64,000 nucleotides of DNA from the NCBI RefSeq assembly GCF_017875765.1, contig NZ_JAGGNA010000001.1, forward strand, positions 1,887,001-1,951,000. Reading direction: 5' to 3'. This stretch comes from Flavobacterium sp. CG_23.5. GTDB taxonomy: Bacteria > Bacteroidota > Bacteroidia > Flavobacteriales > Flavobacteriaceae. The notes beneath the pieces are model-generated. The model did not search any database. It was given only the letters and a program-made list of their open reading frames with translations, and was not told the DNA's origin. Shown one piece after another: positions 30,855 through 39,710 of the stretch (within the stretch, counting starts at the first letter, position 1; each line of letters starts with the position of its first letter). The translations under genes were made by a program, and so were the position numbers.

Positions 30855-33413
30855 TTGAAGAAGATTTCCACAAAAATAGCAGCATTTATTCTAATAGCAA
30901 TATTTATTTGCGCCTGTAACGCTGTAAAAAGAGTTCCCCAAGGGAAATTACTTCTTACCAAAAATGAAATTAAGGTAAATGACAAGACTTCAAAAGAAGA
31001 AATCCTTTTCAACCAGCTTTACCAAAAACCGAATAGCACTTTTTTAGGGTATCGATTGCGTTTGAATTTATATAATTTGGCAAACCTAAATCCAGACTCC
31101 ACCTATCAAGCCAAATTTACTAATAATCCAGGAAAATACGAACGGAAATCAAAATGGTTATCTTCAAAACAAGTGGACCGTCTTGGGAAGTCTTTTTGGT
31201 ACCACGGAATCCATGATTTTTTAAAAAAGACTGGAGAACCTCCCGTAATTATTGACAAGACGAAAATTGATAAATCGATTTTGCGTTTGAAATATTACTA
31301 TTTTAATACTGGTTTTTTTAATGTAAAAGCGAATTATACGATAGATACTTTGAGCGGTAAAAAAGCCAAAATAAAATACGCGATTATTACTCGTGAACCG
31401 TATTCATTGGACACCATAAAGACAACTATTAAAACTCCTGTTTTAGACTCTTTATATGAATCTATAAAATCTAACACTTTAATAAAATCTGGCAATCAAT
31501 ATAAAACAATAGATTTTGAAAATGAAAAAAATCGAATCACTACGCACTTTAGAAATAATGGTGTGTATTATTTTCAACCTAATTATGTAACTTTTGATAT
31601 TGACACCATAAAAAAAGTAAATAAGGCAAATGTAAATTTAATTATCAATAATTATACGTATCAAGAGCAAGACTCGAGTAAAACAGAGCCTTTTAAAATG
31701 TATAAAATAAGTGATGTAAAAATTTACACGGATTATTCACCCACTAAGAAGTTAAATATAACGGACAGCACCACTTATAATAATTTTAATTTATACAGTC
31801 AGGAAAAGCTAAAATACAAACCGCGCGCCATTACTAATGCCATCTTTATCAATAAGGGAAATTTATTTGCCGACAACAAAACAGTTTTAACAACGCGGTA
31901 TTTGAACAATCTTAAAATTTTTAATTACCCCTCCATTCAGTACGAAGTTGACACTAGAGACACTACGGCGCACTCATTAATTGCCAAAATATACCTGACA
32001 CCGAGGAAAAAATATAGTTTTGGGACGACCTTAGATTTAACCCATTCTAACATTCAAGATGTTGGTATTGGATTGAGTGTTTCTGAAACGATTCGAAATG
32101 TTTTTAATGGTGCCGAAACTTTAGAAGTGGGCGCTCGAGGGAACATTGGTTCATCAAAAGATTTGGCAAACCCTAAAAATAATTTCTTCAATGTTTTAGA
32201 ATACGGACTTGATTTAAAACTGAATATCCCAAGGATTTTCATGCCTTTTAGTACAGAGAAAATTATTCCTAAAAGTATGATTCCGTCAACGCTCGTCATT
32301 GCAGGATTTACAAAGCAGAGAAATATTGGTTTAGACAAGGAAAATTTTACCGGGGCTTTAACTTACAATTGGACACCTAAAAAAAACAACACAGCCCGTT
32401 TTGATTTATTCAACATACAATTTGTGCGAAATTTAAATCCACAAAATTATTTTAACGTTTACCAATCTTCTTATAAAGCATTAAATGAAATAGGACAAGC
32501 CTATAATACTACCAATTCTTATTTTGACAAAAATCGTGATTTAATTATTGAGGAAGGAACCGCTGGTTTTACCAATGACGTTTTAACAGGAACCGGAACT
32601 TTTACAAAACCAATAGAAAAAACAGATTTTGAAAGAGTGAGAAGTATTGAAGAGCGAAGAATTAGACTTAGCGAAAATGATCTTATTTTGGCGACCAGTT
32701 TTTCTTTTACAAAAACAACTAAAAAAGATCTGTTAGATAATAATTTTCATCTTTTTAGGACTAAAATTGAATCTGCAGGTACACTTTTATCAGTAGTAGA
32801 AAAAACTTTAAATCAACCTGTAAACTCAAATGGCAACCATGAATTATTCAATTTAGAATATTCAGAATATGTAAAAACAGAATTCGAATATATTAAACAC
32901 TGGGATTTAACGAAAGAAAAAGTCTTTGCAGTCAGAACTTTTTTTGGTATTGCCATACCTTTTGGAAATTCAAACAACGTTCCTTTTTCACGAAGTTATT
33001 TTTCCGGCGGATCTAATGATAACAGAGCTTGGCAACCTTATGCTTTAGGACCGGGAAGCAGCGGTGCTATTGATGATTTCAACGAAGCAAATATGAAAAT
33101 AGCCGTTAGTGGAGAATTTAGATTCAAAATTTTAGGCGGTTTAAAAGGAGCTCTTTTCGCTGATGCCGGAAACATATGGAATGTATTGGATAATGTGAAG
33201 GATGAAAAGTCAACTTTTACCAGTTTTAGTGATTTAAAAGATGCTGCACTAGGCACCGGCTTTGGAATAAGATATGATTTTAGTTTTTTTGTAATTCGTT
33301 TCGATTTAGGATTCAAGACTTATAATCCAGCGAATGAAAGTGGTAAAAAATGGTTTAACGAATACAATCTTGCCCACTCGGTTTTAAATTTTGGAATAAA
33401 TTACCCGTTCTAA
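30855..33413 (+). CDS. tamL: TamL-type lipidated Omp85 (BamA/TamA family) protein
   Basis: The 852-residue protein starts at a TTG codon: the upstream ATG in the other frame stops after three codons, and only the TTG places the lipoprotein signal (KKISTKIAAFILIAIFICAC, Cys21) at the N-terminus. POTRA-like regions follow (up to about 370, for example LKYYYFNTGFFNVKANYTID and NRITTHFRNNGVYYFQPNY). A C-terminal Omp85 barrel follows with SFGTTLDLTHSNIQDVGIG and FFGIAIPFGNSNNVPFSRSYFSGGSNDNRAW, the last being the conserved loop/strand with the RGF/Y-type turn. TamL is the lipidated Bacteroidota counterpart of TamA, acting in outer-membrane assembly with TamB. tamB itself is not in the window. Confidence 0.88.
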   Translation: MKKISTKIAAFILIAIFICACNAVKRVPQGKLLLTKNEIKVNDKTSKEEILFNQLYQKPNSTFLGYRLRLNLYNLANLNPDSTYQAKFTNNPGKYERKSKWLSSKQVDRLGKSFWYHGIHDFLKKTGEPPVIIDKTKIDKSILRLKYYYFNTGFFNVKANYTIDTLSGKKAKIKYAIITREPYSLDTIKTTIKTPVLDSLYESIKSNTLIKSGNQYKTIDFENEKNRITTHFRNNGVYYFQPNYVTFDIDTIKKVNKANVNLIINNYTYQEQDSSKTEPFKMYKISDVKIYTDYSPTKKLNITDSTTYNNFNLYSQEKLKYKPRAITNAIFINKGNLFADNKTVLTTRYLNNLKIFNYPSIQYEVDTRDTTAHSLIAKIYLTPRKKYSFGTTLDLTHSNIQDVGIGLSVSETIRNVFNGAETLEVGARGNIGSSKDLANPKNNFFNVLEYGLDLKLNIPRIFMPFSTEKIIPKSMIPSTLVIAGFTKQRNIGLDKENFTGALTYNWTPKKNNTARFDLFNIQFVRNLNPQNYFNVYQSSYKALNEIGQAYNTTNSYFDKNRDLIIEEGTAGFTNDVLTGTGTFTKPIEKTDFERVRSIEERRIRLSENDLILATSFSFTKTTKKDLLDNNFHLFRTKIESAGTLLSVVEKTLNQPVNSNGNHELFNLEYSEYVKTEFEYIKHWDLTKEKVFAVRTFFGIAIPFGNSNNVPFSRSYFSGGSNDNRAWQPYALGPGSSGAIDDFNEANMKIAVSGEFRFKILGGLKGALFADAGNIWNVLDNVKDEKSTFTSFSDLKDAALGTGFGIRYDFSFFVIRFDLGFKTYNPANESGKKWFNEYNLAHSVLNFGINYPF

Positions 33414-33427
33414 TGCTAATTAATTCT

Positions 33428-33435
33428 TATTTTTG
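33428..33435 (+). promoter_or_regulatory. Putative fbaA -7 box
   Basis: TATTTTTG, exact TAnnTTTG match, about 40 bases before the fbaA ATG. Confidence 0.42.
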
Positions 33436-33475
33436 CAATCTAAAAACTAAAAATTAATAACTAAAAAAACACACA

Positions 33476-34543
33476 ATGGCACATAATATAAAACCGGGCG
33501 TAGCTACGGGAGATCAAGTACAAGAAATTTTTAATTACGCAAAAGAGAAAGGATTTGCTCTTCCAGCTGTGAATGTTACGGGATCTAACACAATAAATGG
33601 CGTTCTTGAAACTGCTGCAAAACTTAATGCTCCGGTCATTATTCAATTTTCTAATGGGGGAGCTCAGTTCAATGCTGGAAAAGGACTTTCTAACGTTAAT
33701 GAAAAAGCTGCAATCGCAGGTGGAATAGCTGGTGCTTTACACATTCATACTTTGGCGGAAGCTTACGGAGCAACCGTTATCCTTCATACCGACCATTGTG
33801 CAAAAAAATTATTGCCTTGGATTGATGGTTTATTGGATGCTTCAGAAAAACATTTTGCTGAAACAGGAAAACCATTATTCAGTTCTCATATGATCGATTT
33901 ATCTGAAGAGCCAATCGAAGAGAATATTGAAATTTGCAAAGGATACTTAGCAAGAATGAGCAAAATGGGAATGACATTGGAAATCGAACTTGGAATTACA
34001 GGTGGTGAAGAAGATGGTGTTGACAACTCTGATGTTGACAGTTCAAAATTATATACACAACCGGAAGAAGTTGCTTACGCATACGAAGAACTTTCGAAAG
34101 TAAGCCCAAGATTTACAATAGCAGCCGCTTTTGGAAATGTTCACGGTGTTTACAAACCAGGAAATGTGAAATTGACACCAAAAATCTTAAAAAATTCTCA
34201 AGATTTCGTTCAAAACAAATTCAATACAGGACCTAATCCCGTAGATTTTGTTTTCCATGGTGGTTCCGGTTCTACATTGGAGGAAATCAGAGAAGGTATT
34301 AGCTACGGTGTAATAAAAATGAATATCGATACTGACTTGCAATTTGCATTTACTGAAGGTATTCGTGATTACATGATCAAAAATATTGACTATTTAAAAA
34401 CTCAAATTGGAAACCCAGAAGGTTCTGATGCTCCAAACAAAAAACATTACGATCCAAGAAAATGGTTGCGTGAAAGCGAAATCACTTTCAATACAAGACT
34501 TGAACAAGCATTTGCTGACTTGAACAACGTGAATACACTTTAA
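33476..34543 (+). CDS. fbaA: Class II fructose-bisphosphate aldolase
   Basis: The 355-residue enzyme cleaves fructose-1,6-bisphosphate. Metal and active-site residues are visible: HTDHCAKK near residue 102-109 (catalytic Asp and zinc His), LEIELGITGGEEDGVDNSD near 166-184, AFGNVHGVYKPGN near 219 (zinc His) and VFHGGSGS near 260 (zinc His and phosphate loop), then IDTDLQFAF near 284. Length matches the long class IIA type. accD follows after an 80-base spacer formed of a 14-bp hairpin. Confidence 0.97.
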   Translation: MAHNIKPGVATGDQVQEIFNYAKEKGFALPAVNVTGSNTINGVLETAAKLNAPVIIQFSNGGAQFNAGKGLSNVNEKAAIAGGIAGALHIHTLAEAYGATVILHTDHCAKKLLPWIDGLLDASEKHFAETGKPLFSSHMIDLSEEPIEENIEICKGYLARMSKMGMTLEIELGITGGEEDGVDNSDVDSSKLYTQPEEVAYAYEELSKVSPRFTIAAAFGNVHGVYKPGNVKLTPKILKNSQDFVQNKFNTGPNPVDFVFHGGSGSTLEEIREGISYGVIKMNIDTDLQFAFTEGIRDYMIKNIDYLKTQIGNPEGSDAPNKKHYDPRKWLRESEITFNTRLEQAFADLNNVNTL

Positions 34544-34555
34544 GTTATAAATTTT

Positions 34556-34595
34556 GAGTTATGAGTTATGGATTATAGCTTATAACTCATAACTC
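34556..34595. repeat. 14-bp perfect inverted repeat made of a TTATGAG word
   Basis: GAGTTATGAGTTAT and ATAACTCATAACTC are perfect complements around a 12-base loop. The same word continues outside (AACTTATAATTTATAAT). No T-run follows on either strand, so a terminator is unlikely; RNA stabilisation or a repeat-expansion product is more plausible. Confidence 0.75.
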
Positions 34596-34623
34596 ATAAC
34601 TTATAATTTATAATTACAAAAAT

Positions 34624-35478
34624 ATGGCTTGGTTTAAAAGAAAAGAAAAAGGGATTACAACTCCTACTGAAGACAAAATGGACATCCCAAAAGGTCTTTG
34701 GTACAAATCTCCTACTGGAAAAATTATTGATGCCGATGAATTGGCACGTAACTTATATGTAAGCCCTGAAGATGGTTTTCATGTCAGAATTGGAAGTGAA
34801 GCCTATTTTCAAATTTTATTTGACAATAATGAATTTGTTGAATTAGATAAAAACATGACTTCTAAAGACCCTTTGCATTTTGTGGATACAAAAAAATATG
34901 CAGACCGGTTAAAAGATGTCATGGAAAAAACCAAACTTAAGGACGCAGTACGTACAGGAGTTGGAAAATCAAAAGGTAAGGAATTGGTGATTTGCTGTAT
35001 GGATTTTGCCTTCATTGGTGGTTCGATGGGAGCAGTAGTAGGTGAAAAAATCGCAAGAGGAATTGATCACGCTATCCAAAACAAACTGCCATTTGTTATG
35101 ATTTCAAAATCAGGTGGAGCAAGGATGATGGAAGCGGCATACTCGTTAATGCAATTAGTAAAAACATCAGTAAAGCTGGCGCAACTTGCCGAAGCAAAAT
35201 TACCTTACATTTCACTTTGTACTGACCCAACCACTGGTGGAACAACTGCTTCTTACGCCATGCTAGGAGATATTAACATTTCTGAACCAGGCGCATTAAT
35301 CGGATTTGCAGGACCAAGAGTTGTGCGTGACACGACCGGTAAAGATTTACCTGAAGGTTTTCAGACTGCTGAGTTCCTATTGGAACATGGTTTCTTAGAT
35401 TTTATAACGCCTAGAAAAGAATTGAAAGACAAGATTAACTTGTACATTGATTTAATTCAAAACAACGAAATAAGATAA
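34624..35478 (+). CDS. accD: Acetyl-CoA carboxylase carboxyltransferase, beta subunit
   Basis: The 284-residue protein has the crotonase-like carboxyltransferase core: [20 protein letters not shown] near 125, [22 protein letters not shown] near 156, [20 protein letters not shown] near 197 and [14 protein letters not shown] near 222. With the alpha subunit it transfers carboxyl to acetyl-CoA in fatty-acid synthesis. The N-terminal zinc ribbon of E. coli AccD is present in outline ([21 protein letters not shown] ... [14 protein letters not shown]), but the four zinc-binding Cys positions read Ser, Thr, Ser and Asp, so no zinc should bind. accA is not in the window. A terminator follows. Confidence 0.95.
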   Translation: MAWFKRKEKGITTPTEDKMDIPKGLWYKSPTGKIIDADELARNLYVSPEDGFHVRIGSEAYFQILFDNNEFVELDKNMTSKDPLHFVDTKKYADRLKDVMEKTKLKDAVRTGVGKSKGKELVICCMDFAFIGGSMGAVVGEKIARGIDHAIQNKLPFVMISKSGGARMMEAAYSLMQLVKTSVKLAQLAEAKLPYISLCTDPTTGGTTASYAMLGDINISEPGALIGFAGPRVVRDTTGKDLPEGFQTAEFLLEHGFLDFITPRKELKDKINLYIDLIQNNEIR

Positions 35479-35483
35479 ATTCA

Positions 35484-35510
35484 AATCCCGAGATAATCGG
35501 GATTTTTTTT
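35484..35510 (+). terminator. Terminator after accD
   Basis: AATCCCGA-GATA-ATCGGGATT followed by a T-run. Confidence 0.88.
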
Positions 35511-35534
35511 GTTTAAAAATAACAAACAAAAACA

Positions 35535-35565
35535 AAGCGGCTTTCAAATATTTTGAAAGCCGCTT
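35535..35565 (-). terminator. Terminator after the ABC permease gene
   Basis: AAGCGGCTTTCAAA pairs perfectly over 14 bases with TTTGAAAGCCGCTT around a 3-base loop. On the minus strand it is followed by TGTTTTTGTTTGTT. Confidence 0.8.
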
Positions 35566-35598
35566 CTATATTAGATCTATAATCAAAATTATTAAAAC

Positions 35599-36849
35599 CT
35601 ACATTCCCGTTCTGATCGCTTCAACAGGATCTAATTTTGAAGCGGCAATAGCAGGGAGGATTCCAGATATCAAGCCAATTAATGCAGCAAGGCCAGTTCC
35701 CAAGAGAATATTTCCCATGCCTAAAACGAATTCAAAATCCACCAATTTTGTTAAAACAACGGAAATTATCCAAACTAACAAAAGCCCAATTATTCCACCA
35801 ATTACAGAAAGTATAATTGCTTCAAATAAAAACTGAAACAAGATGAACCTGTTTTTCGCACCCAATGATTTCTGGATTCCAATTAAATTAGTGCGTTCTT
35901 TTACAGATACAAACATAATATTGGCAATACCAAAACCTCCAACAAGTAGAGAAAAACCACTGATAATCCATCCCACAACGTTCATTTGTCCTAAAATACC
36001 ATCAATAAAATCGGTGAAACCGGAAAACACATTAATAAAAAAATTGTCAATTTCCCCCGCTTTCAATCCTCTGTAGCTTCTTAATTTTTGCGATATTTCA
36101 CCCTTGTAAGCTTCCATATCAACCCCTTTTTCAGGTTTTAAAATAATCACATTAGTTGATGACTTATTACTGTCCCCGTATAATTGACGAACAAAATTAA
36201 CGGGAATAAAAACAGTGGTATCATTACTGTCTCCAAATAATCCTGCACCTTCTTTTTTCAAAATACCTATTACCGTAAAGCGTTTCCCGTACAAACGTAC
36301 ATTTTTTCCTATGGGTTCTAAATTTTCAAACAATGATTTAGCAATTTCATCTCCCAAGACAATTACAGTCGCACCAGAATTAGCTTCCGATTCGTTATAG
36401 AATCTCCCCTTCTCAAACTCCAGCCCTTGAATATCTATAAATTCGTGTGAAACCGGTACAACATTGACGTCACTTACCGTTTTAGAATCATATTTAATAG
36501 ATTCTCTTTTGGTAAATATTTGATATCCCATTTGGGCCGTATTAGTCATAGTACCTTTCATATAGGTATATTCATCATACTCCACATTAGGAAACTGCTC
36601 CCTCTTCCATTGTGGAATATCCGAGGGTCCAAAAGAAAATTTCATTAAATAAATAGTGTTTTTATCTAAGCTGCTTAAATCCTTTGTAATTTTTCTATCT
36701 AAAGAATCTACGGCTGCAAGTACAGCTATTATAGAAAAAATACCTATGGTAACACCCAATAAAGAAAGCAAAGTCCTTAATTTATTGTTTGTTAAAGCAT
36801 TCATCGCAAAACTGAAACTCTCTTTTAATAATCGAAAATAGACTAACAT
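35599..36849 (-). CDS. MacB-like ABC transporter permease
   Basis: The 416-residue protein shows the MacB/FtsX layout. One N-terminal helix (LRTLLSLLGVTIGIFSIIAVLAAV, about 24-47) is followed by a periplasmic MacB_PCD domain (about 50-280), then three helices of the FtsX domain (about 289-309, 335-363 and 380-408). It has the typical SVKERTNLIGIQKSLGAKNR (about 314) and a C-terminal KLDPVEAIRTGM. Such permeases transmit force to periplasmic partners or export peptides and drugs. The matching ATPase gene is not next to it, so partner and substrate are unknown. Confidence 0.9.
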   Translation of the reverse strand: MLVYFRLLKESFSFAMNALTNNKLRTLLSLLGVTIGIFSIIAVLAAVDSLDRKITKDLSSLDKNTIYLMKFSFGPSDIPQWKREQFPNVEYDEYTYMKGTMTNTAQMGYQIFTKRESIKYDSKTVSDVNVVPVSHEFIDIQGLEFEKGRFYNESEANSGATVIVLGDEIAKSLFENLEPIGKNVRLYGKRFTVIGILKKEGAGLFGDSNDTTVFIPVNFVRQLYGDSNKSSTNVIILKPEKGVDMEAYKGEISQKLRSYRGLKAGEIDNFFINVFSGFTDFIDGILGQMNVVGWIISGFSLLVGGFGIANIMFVSVKERTNLIGIQKSLGAKNRFILFQFLFEAIILSVIGGIIGLLLVWIISVVLTKLVDFEFVLGMGNILLGTGLAALIGLISGILPAIAASKLDPVEAIRTGM

Positions 36850-37013
36850 ACAATCATTTTTGTGTTAAGGTAAAATTCAATAAATTTTATTCTAAATCCT
36901 AATCAAAACCTATCTTCCAGTTAGTATGATTATTTAAGATAATGTTACGAACGATGATAGAAATTTATAATCAAAAAAAAACTATTTTTGCATTTTATAA
37001 TTATAACTACACA

Positions 37014-38540
37014 ATGAGCACAACTAAAACTATTCAATCTGCATTAATTTCGGTATTTTCTAAAGAAGGGCTTGAACCTATTGTAAGAAAATTACACTCT
37101 CAAAATGTCATACTTTATTCTACAGGTGGGACTGAAGATTTTATAAAAAACCTTGGAATTCCTGTAATACCAGTTGAGGATGTAACTTCATACCCTTCCA
37201 TTCTTGGTGGCAGAGTAAAAACATTACACCCAAAAGTTTTTGGAGGTATTTTAAATCGTCAAGACAACGAGAGTGATGTACAACAGATGGAAGAATTTAA
37301 TATTCCGCAAATTGATTTGGTTATTGTTGATTTATATCCTTTTGAAAAAACAGTCGCTTCAGGAGCCAGTGAAGCTGATATTATTGAAAAAATTGATATT
37401 GGCGGAATTTCATTAATTCGCGCTGCCGCAAAAAATTTCAAGGATACCGTAATTGTGGCTTCAGTGGACCAATATGGTTTGCTTTTAGATTTGATTACGA
37501 ATCAAAATGGAGCAACAACTCTTGAAGACAGAAAGTTGTTGGCAACAAAAGCTTTTCATGTTTCCTCTCATTATGACACTGCTATTTTCAATTACTTCAA
37601 TACTGACGAAACAATATACAAACAAAGTATTGCTAATGGACAAGTACTGAGATACGGAGAAAACCCACATCAAAAAGGGTTTTTCTTTGGCGATTTTGAC
37701 GCTATGTTCAAAAAACTTCACGGAAAAGAATTGTCGTATAACAATTTATTAGATGTAGATGCTGCCGTTAATTTGATTAATGAATTCAAAAATGACGGAC
37801 CTACATTTGCCATATTAAAACACAACAATGCTTGCGGATTAGCTACAAGAGCAACAATAAGCGAGGCATACAACGTTGCTTTGGCTTGTGACCCCACTTC
37901 AGCATTTGGAGGAGTATTGATTTCAAACACAAAAATCGATGTTGAAACTGCTACAGAAATAAATAAATTATTTTGCGAAGTTGTTATCGCTCCTGAGTTT
38001 GATGCTGAGGCTATTGCCATTTTACAAGAAAAGAAAAACAGAATTATATTAGTTCAAAATGAAGTAGTATTACCACAAAAGCAAGTTCGTTCTTGCTTGA
38101 ATGGAGTTTTAATTCAAGAAAGAAACAGTATTACAGACAATAAAGACGACTTAAGGACCGTTACTAATACAGCGCCTTCAGAACAAGAAGTTGAAGATTT
38201 AATTTTTGCTTCTAAAATTTGTAAAAACACAAAATCAAACACGATTGTTTTTGCAAAAAACGGTACACTTATAGCCTCTGGCACAGGACAAACATCAAGA
38301 GTTGATGCCTTATTACAAGCCATAGAAAAAGCAAATAATTTTCATTTTGACTTACACGGAGCCGTGATGGCAAGTGATGCTTTCTTTCCTTTCCCCGATT
38401 GTGTGGAAATTGCAAAAGAGGCAGGTATTACTGCAGTAATTCAGCCCGGTGGATCAATAAAAGACGAATTGAGCATCAATTATTGCAATGAAAATAAAGT
38501 TGCAATGGTATTTACTGGAACGCGTCATTTTAAACATTAA
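37014..38540 (+). CDS. purH: Bifunctional purine biosynthesis protein (AICAR formyltransferase / IMP cyclohydrolase)
   Basis: From the ATG before STTKTIQSAL the protein has 508 residues. The N-terminal cyclohydrolase part shows YSTGGTEDFIKNLGIPV (about 36) and LGGRVKTLHPKVFGGILNRQ (about 63-82). The transformylase part has YGENPHQKGFFF near 215, FAILKHNNACGLATRA near 264 (catalytic Lys-His) and VMASDAFFPFPDCVE near 451. It performs the last two steps to IMP. The longer in-frame start 72 bases upstream adds an unrelated Ile/Lys-rich stretch and is rejected. Confidence 0.96.
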   Translation: MSTTKTIQSALISVFSKEGLEPIVRKLHSQNVILYSTGGTEDFIKNLGIPVIPVEDVTSYPSILGGRVKTLHPKVFGGILNRQDNESDVQQMEEFNIPQIDLVIVDLYPFEKTVASGASEADIIEKIDIGGISLIRAAAKNFKDTVIVASVDQYGLLLDLITNQNGATTLEDRKLLATKAFHVSSHYDTAIFNYFNTDETIYKQSIANGQVLRYGENPHQKGFFFGDFDAMFKKLHGKELSYNNLLDVDAAVNLINEFKNDGPTFAILKHNNACGLATRATISEAYNVALACDPTSAFGGVLISNTKIDVETATEINKLFCEVVIAPEFDAEAIAILQEKKNRIILVQNEVVLPQKQVRSCLNGVLIQERNSITDNKDDLRTVTNTAPSEQEVEDLIFASKICKNTKSNTIVFAKNGTLIASGTGQTSRVDALLQAIEKANNFHFDLHGAVMASDAFFPFPDCVEIAKEAGITAVIQPGGSIKDELSINYCNENKVAMVFTGTRHFKH

Positions 38541-38546
38541 TTTGTT

Positions 38547-38554
38547 TAACTTTG
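38547..38554 (+). promoter_or_regulatory. Putative mreB -7 box
   Basis: TAACTTTG, exact TAnnTTTG match, 40 bases before the mreB ATG. Confidence 0.42.
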
Positions 38555-38594
38555 CCCGTCTCAAATTTATAACTTTTTAACCCCTAAAAAACTT

Positions 38595-39623
38595 ATGGGA
38601 TTTTTTGATTTCATGACCGAGGATATCGCAATAGATCTTGGTACCGCAAATACTTTAATCATACATAATGATAAAGTTGTAATTGACAGCCCTTCAATAG
38701 TTGCTCGTGATAGAATATCAGGCAAAATCATTGCTGTGGGTAAAGAAGCAAGCATGATGCAGGGTAAAACGCATGAAAATATTAAGACAATTAGACCTTT
38801 GAAAGATGGTGTAATTGCAGATTTCGATGCTTCTGAAAAAATGATAAGCTTGTTTATAAAAAGCATCCCAGCATTAAAGAAAAGGATGTTTACTCCCGCA
38901 TTAAGAATGATTGTTTGTATTCCTTCCGGTATAACCGAAGTTGAAATGCGAGCGGTTAAAGAATCATGTGAAAGAGTTAACGGTAAAGAAGTTTATTTGA
39001 TACATGAACCTATGGCAGCAGCAATAGGTATTGGAATTGACATCATGCAGCCAAAAGGAAACATGATTGTAGACATAGGTGGTGGAACTACTGAAATTGC
39101 TGTAATCGCATTAGGTGGAATTGTATGCGACAAATCAGTGAAAATTGCAGGTGATGTATTCACCAATGATATCGTTTATTATATGCGTACCCAACACAAC
39201 CTTTATGTTGGAGAAACTACTGCTGAAAGAATAAAAATTCAAATCGGTGCCGCAACAGAAGATTTAGAAACTCCTCCTGAAGACATGTCAGTTCAAGGTA
39301 GAGATTTATTGACTGGTAAACCAAAACAAGTAGAAGTTTCGTATCGTGAAATTGCAAAAGCATTAGACAAATCAATTCAACGAATTGAAGATGCTGTAAT
39401 GGAAACTTTATCTCAAACACCTCCAGAATTAGCAGCGGATATCTACAATACAGGGATTTATCTTGCTGGAGGAGGATCGATGTTGAGAGGTCTTGACAAA
39501 AGAATTTCGCAAAAAACAGATTTACCTGTTTACATTGCCGAAGATCCATTGAGAGCTGTAGTTAGAGGAACTGGTATGGCGCTTAAAAACATCACAAAAT
39601 TCAAAAGTATTCTTATAAAATAA
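38595..39623 (+). CDS. mreB: Rod-shape-determining actin homologue MreB
   Basis: The 342-residue protein has actin-fold nucleotide motifs: IAIDLGTANTLI near 11 (phosphate 1), MIVDIGGGTTEIAVIALGG near 155 (phosphate 2) and GIYLAGGGSMLRGLD near 288 (adenosine). It forms membrane-bound filaments that guide lateral wall synthesis. The N-terminal GFFDFMTED is the usual membrane-associated helix. It opens the mreBCD-mrdA-rodA cluster, but a terminator-like hairpin lies between it and mreC, which suggests MreB is made in excess of the downstream proteins. Confidence 0.97.
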   Translation: MGFFDFMTEDIAIDLGTANTLIIHNDKVVIDSPSIVARDRISGKIIAVGKEASMMQGKTHENIKTIRPLKDGVIADFDASEKMISLFIKSIPALKKRMFTPALRMIVCIPSGITEVEMRAVKESCERVNGKEVYLIHEPMAAAIGIGIDIMQPKGNMIVDIGGGTTEIAVIALGGIVCDKSVKIAGDVFTNDIVYYMRTQHNLYVGETTAERIKIQIGAATEDLETPPEDMSVQGRDLLTGKPKQVEVSYREIAKALDKSIQRIEDAVMETLSQTPPELAADIYNTGIYLAGGGSMLRGLDKRISQKTDLPVYIAEDPLRAVVRGTGMALKNITKFKSILIK

Positions 39624-39637
39624 CAAATTCCAATTTT

Positions 39638-39689
39638 TCAAATTCCAATGGTAATCAGATACTTTTGGAGTTTGGAATTTGATTTTTTT
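39638..39689 (+). terminator. Hairpin with T-run between mreB and mreC
   Basis: TCAAATTCCAA pairs perfectly over 11 bases with TTGGAATTTGA around a 23-base loop, then seven T residues. The unit CAAATTCCAA occurs a second time just upstream. It probably lowers transcription into mreC. Confidence 0.65.
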
Positions 39690-39710
39690 AAAAATTTTTA
39701 ATTAAAAAAA

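Noticed and set aside
30818..31012. 65-residue N-terminal extension of the RNA methyltransferase
   Set aside because: It would run across the tamL start region and gives no SPOUT-family similarity; the ATG before VSKNQIKL fits.
35599..36849. Drug-efflux (MacB) function for the permease
   Set aside because: The protein lacks the fused ATPase and no MacA or ATPase gene is adjacent, so only the permease family can be stated.
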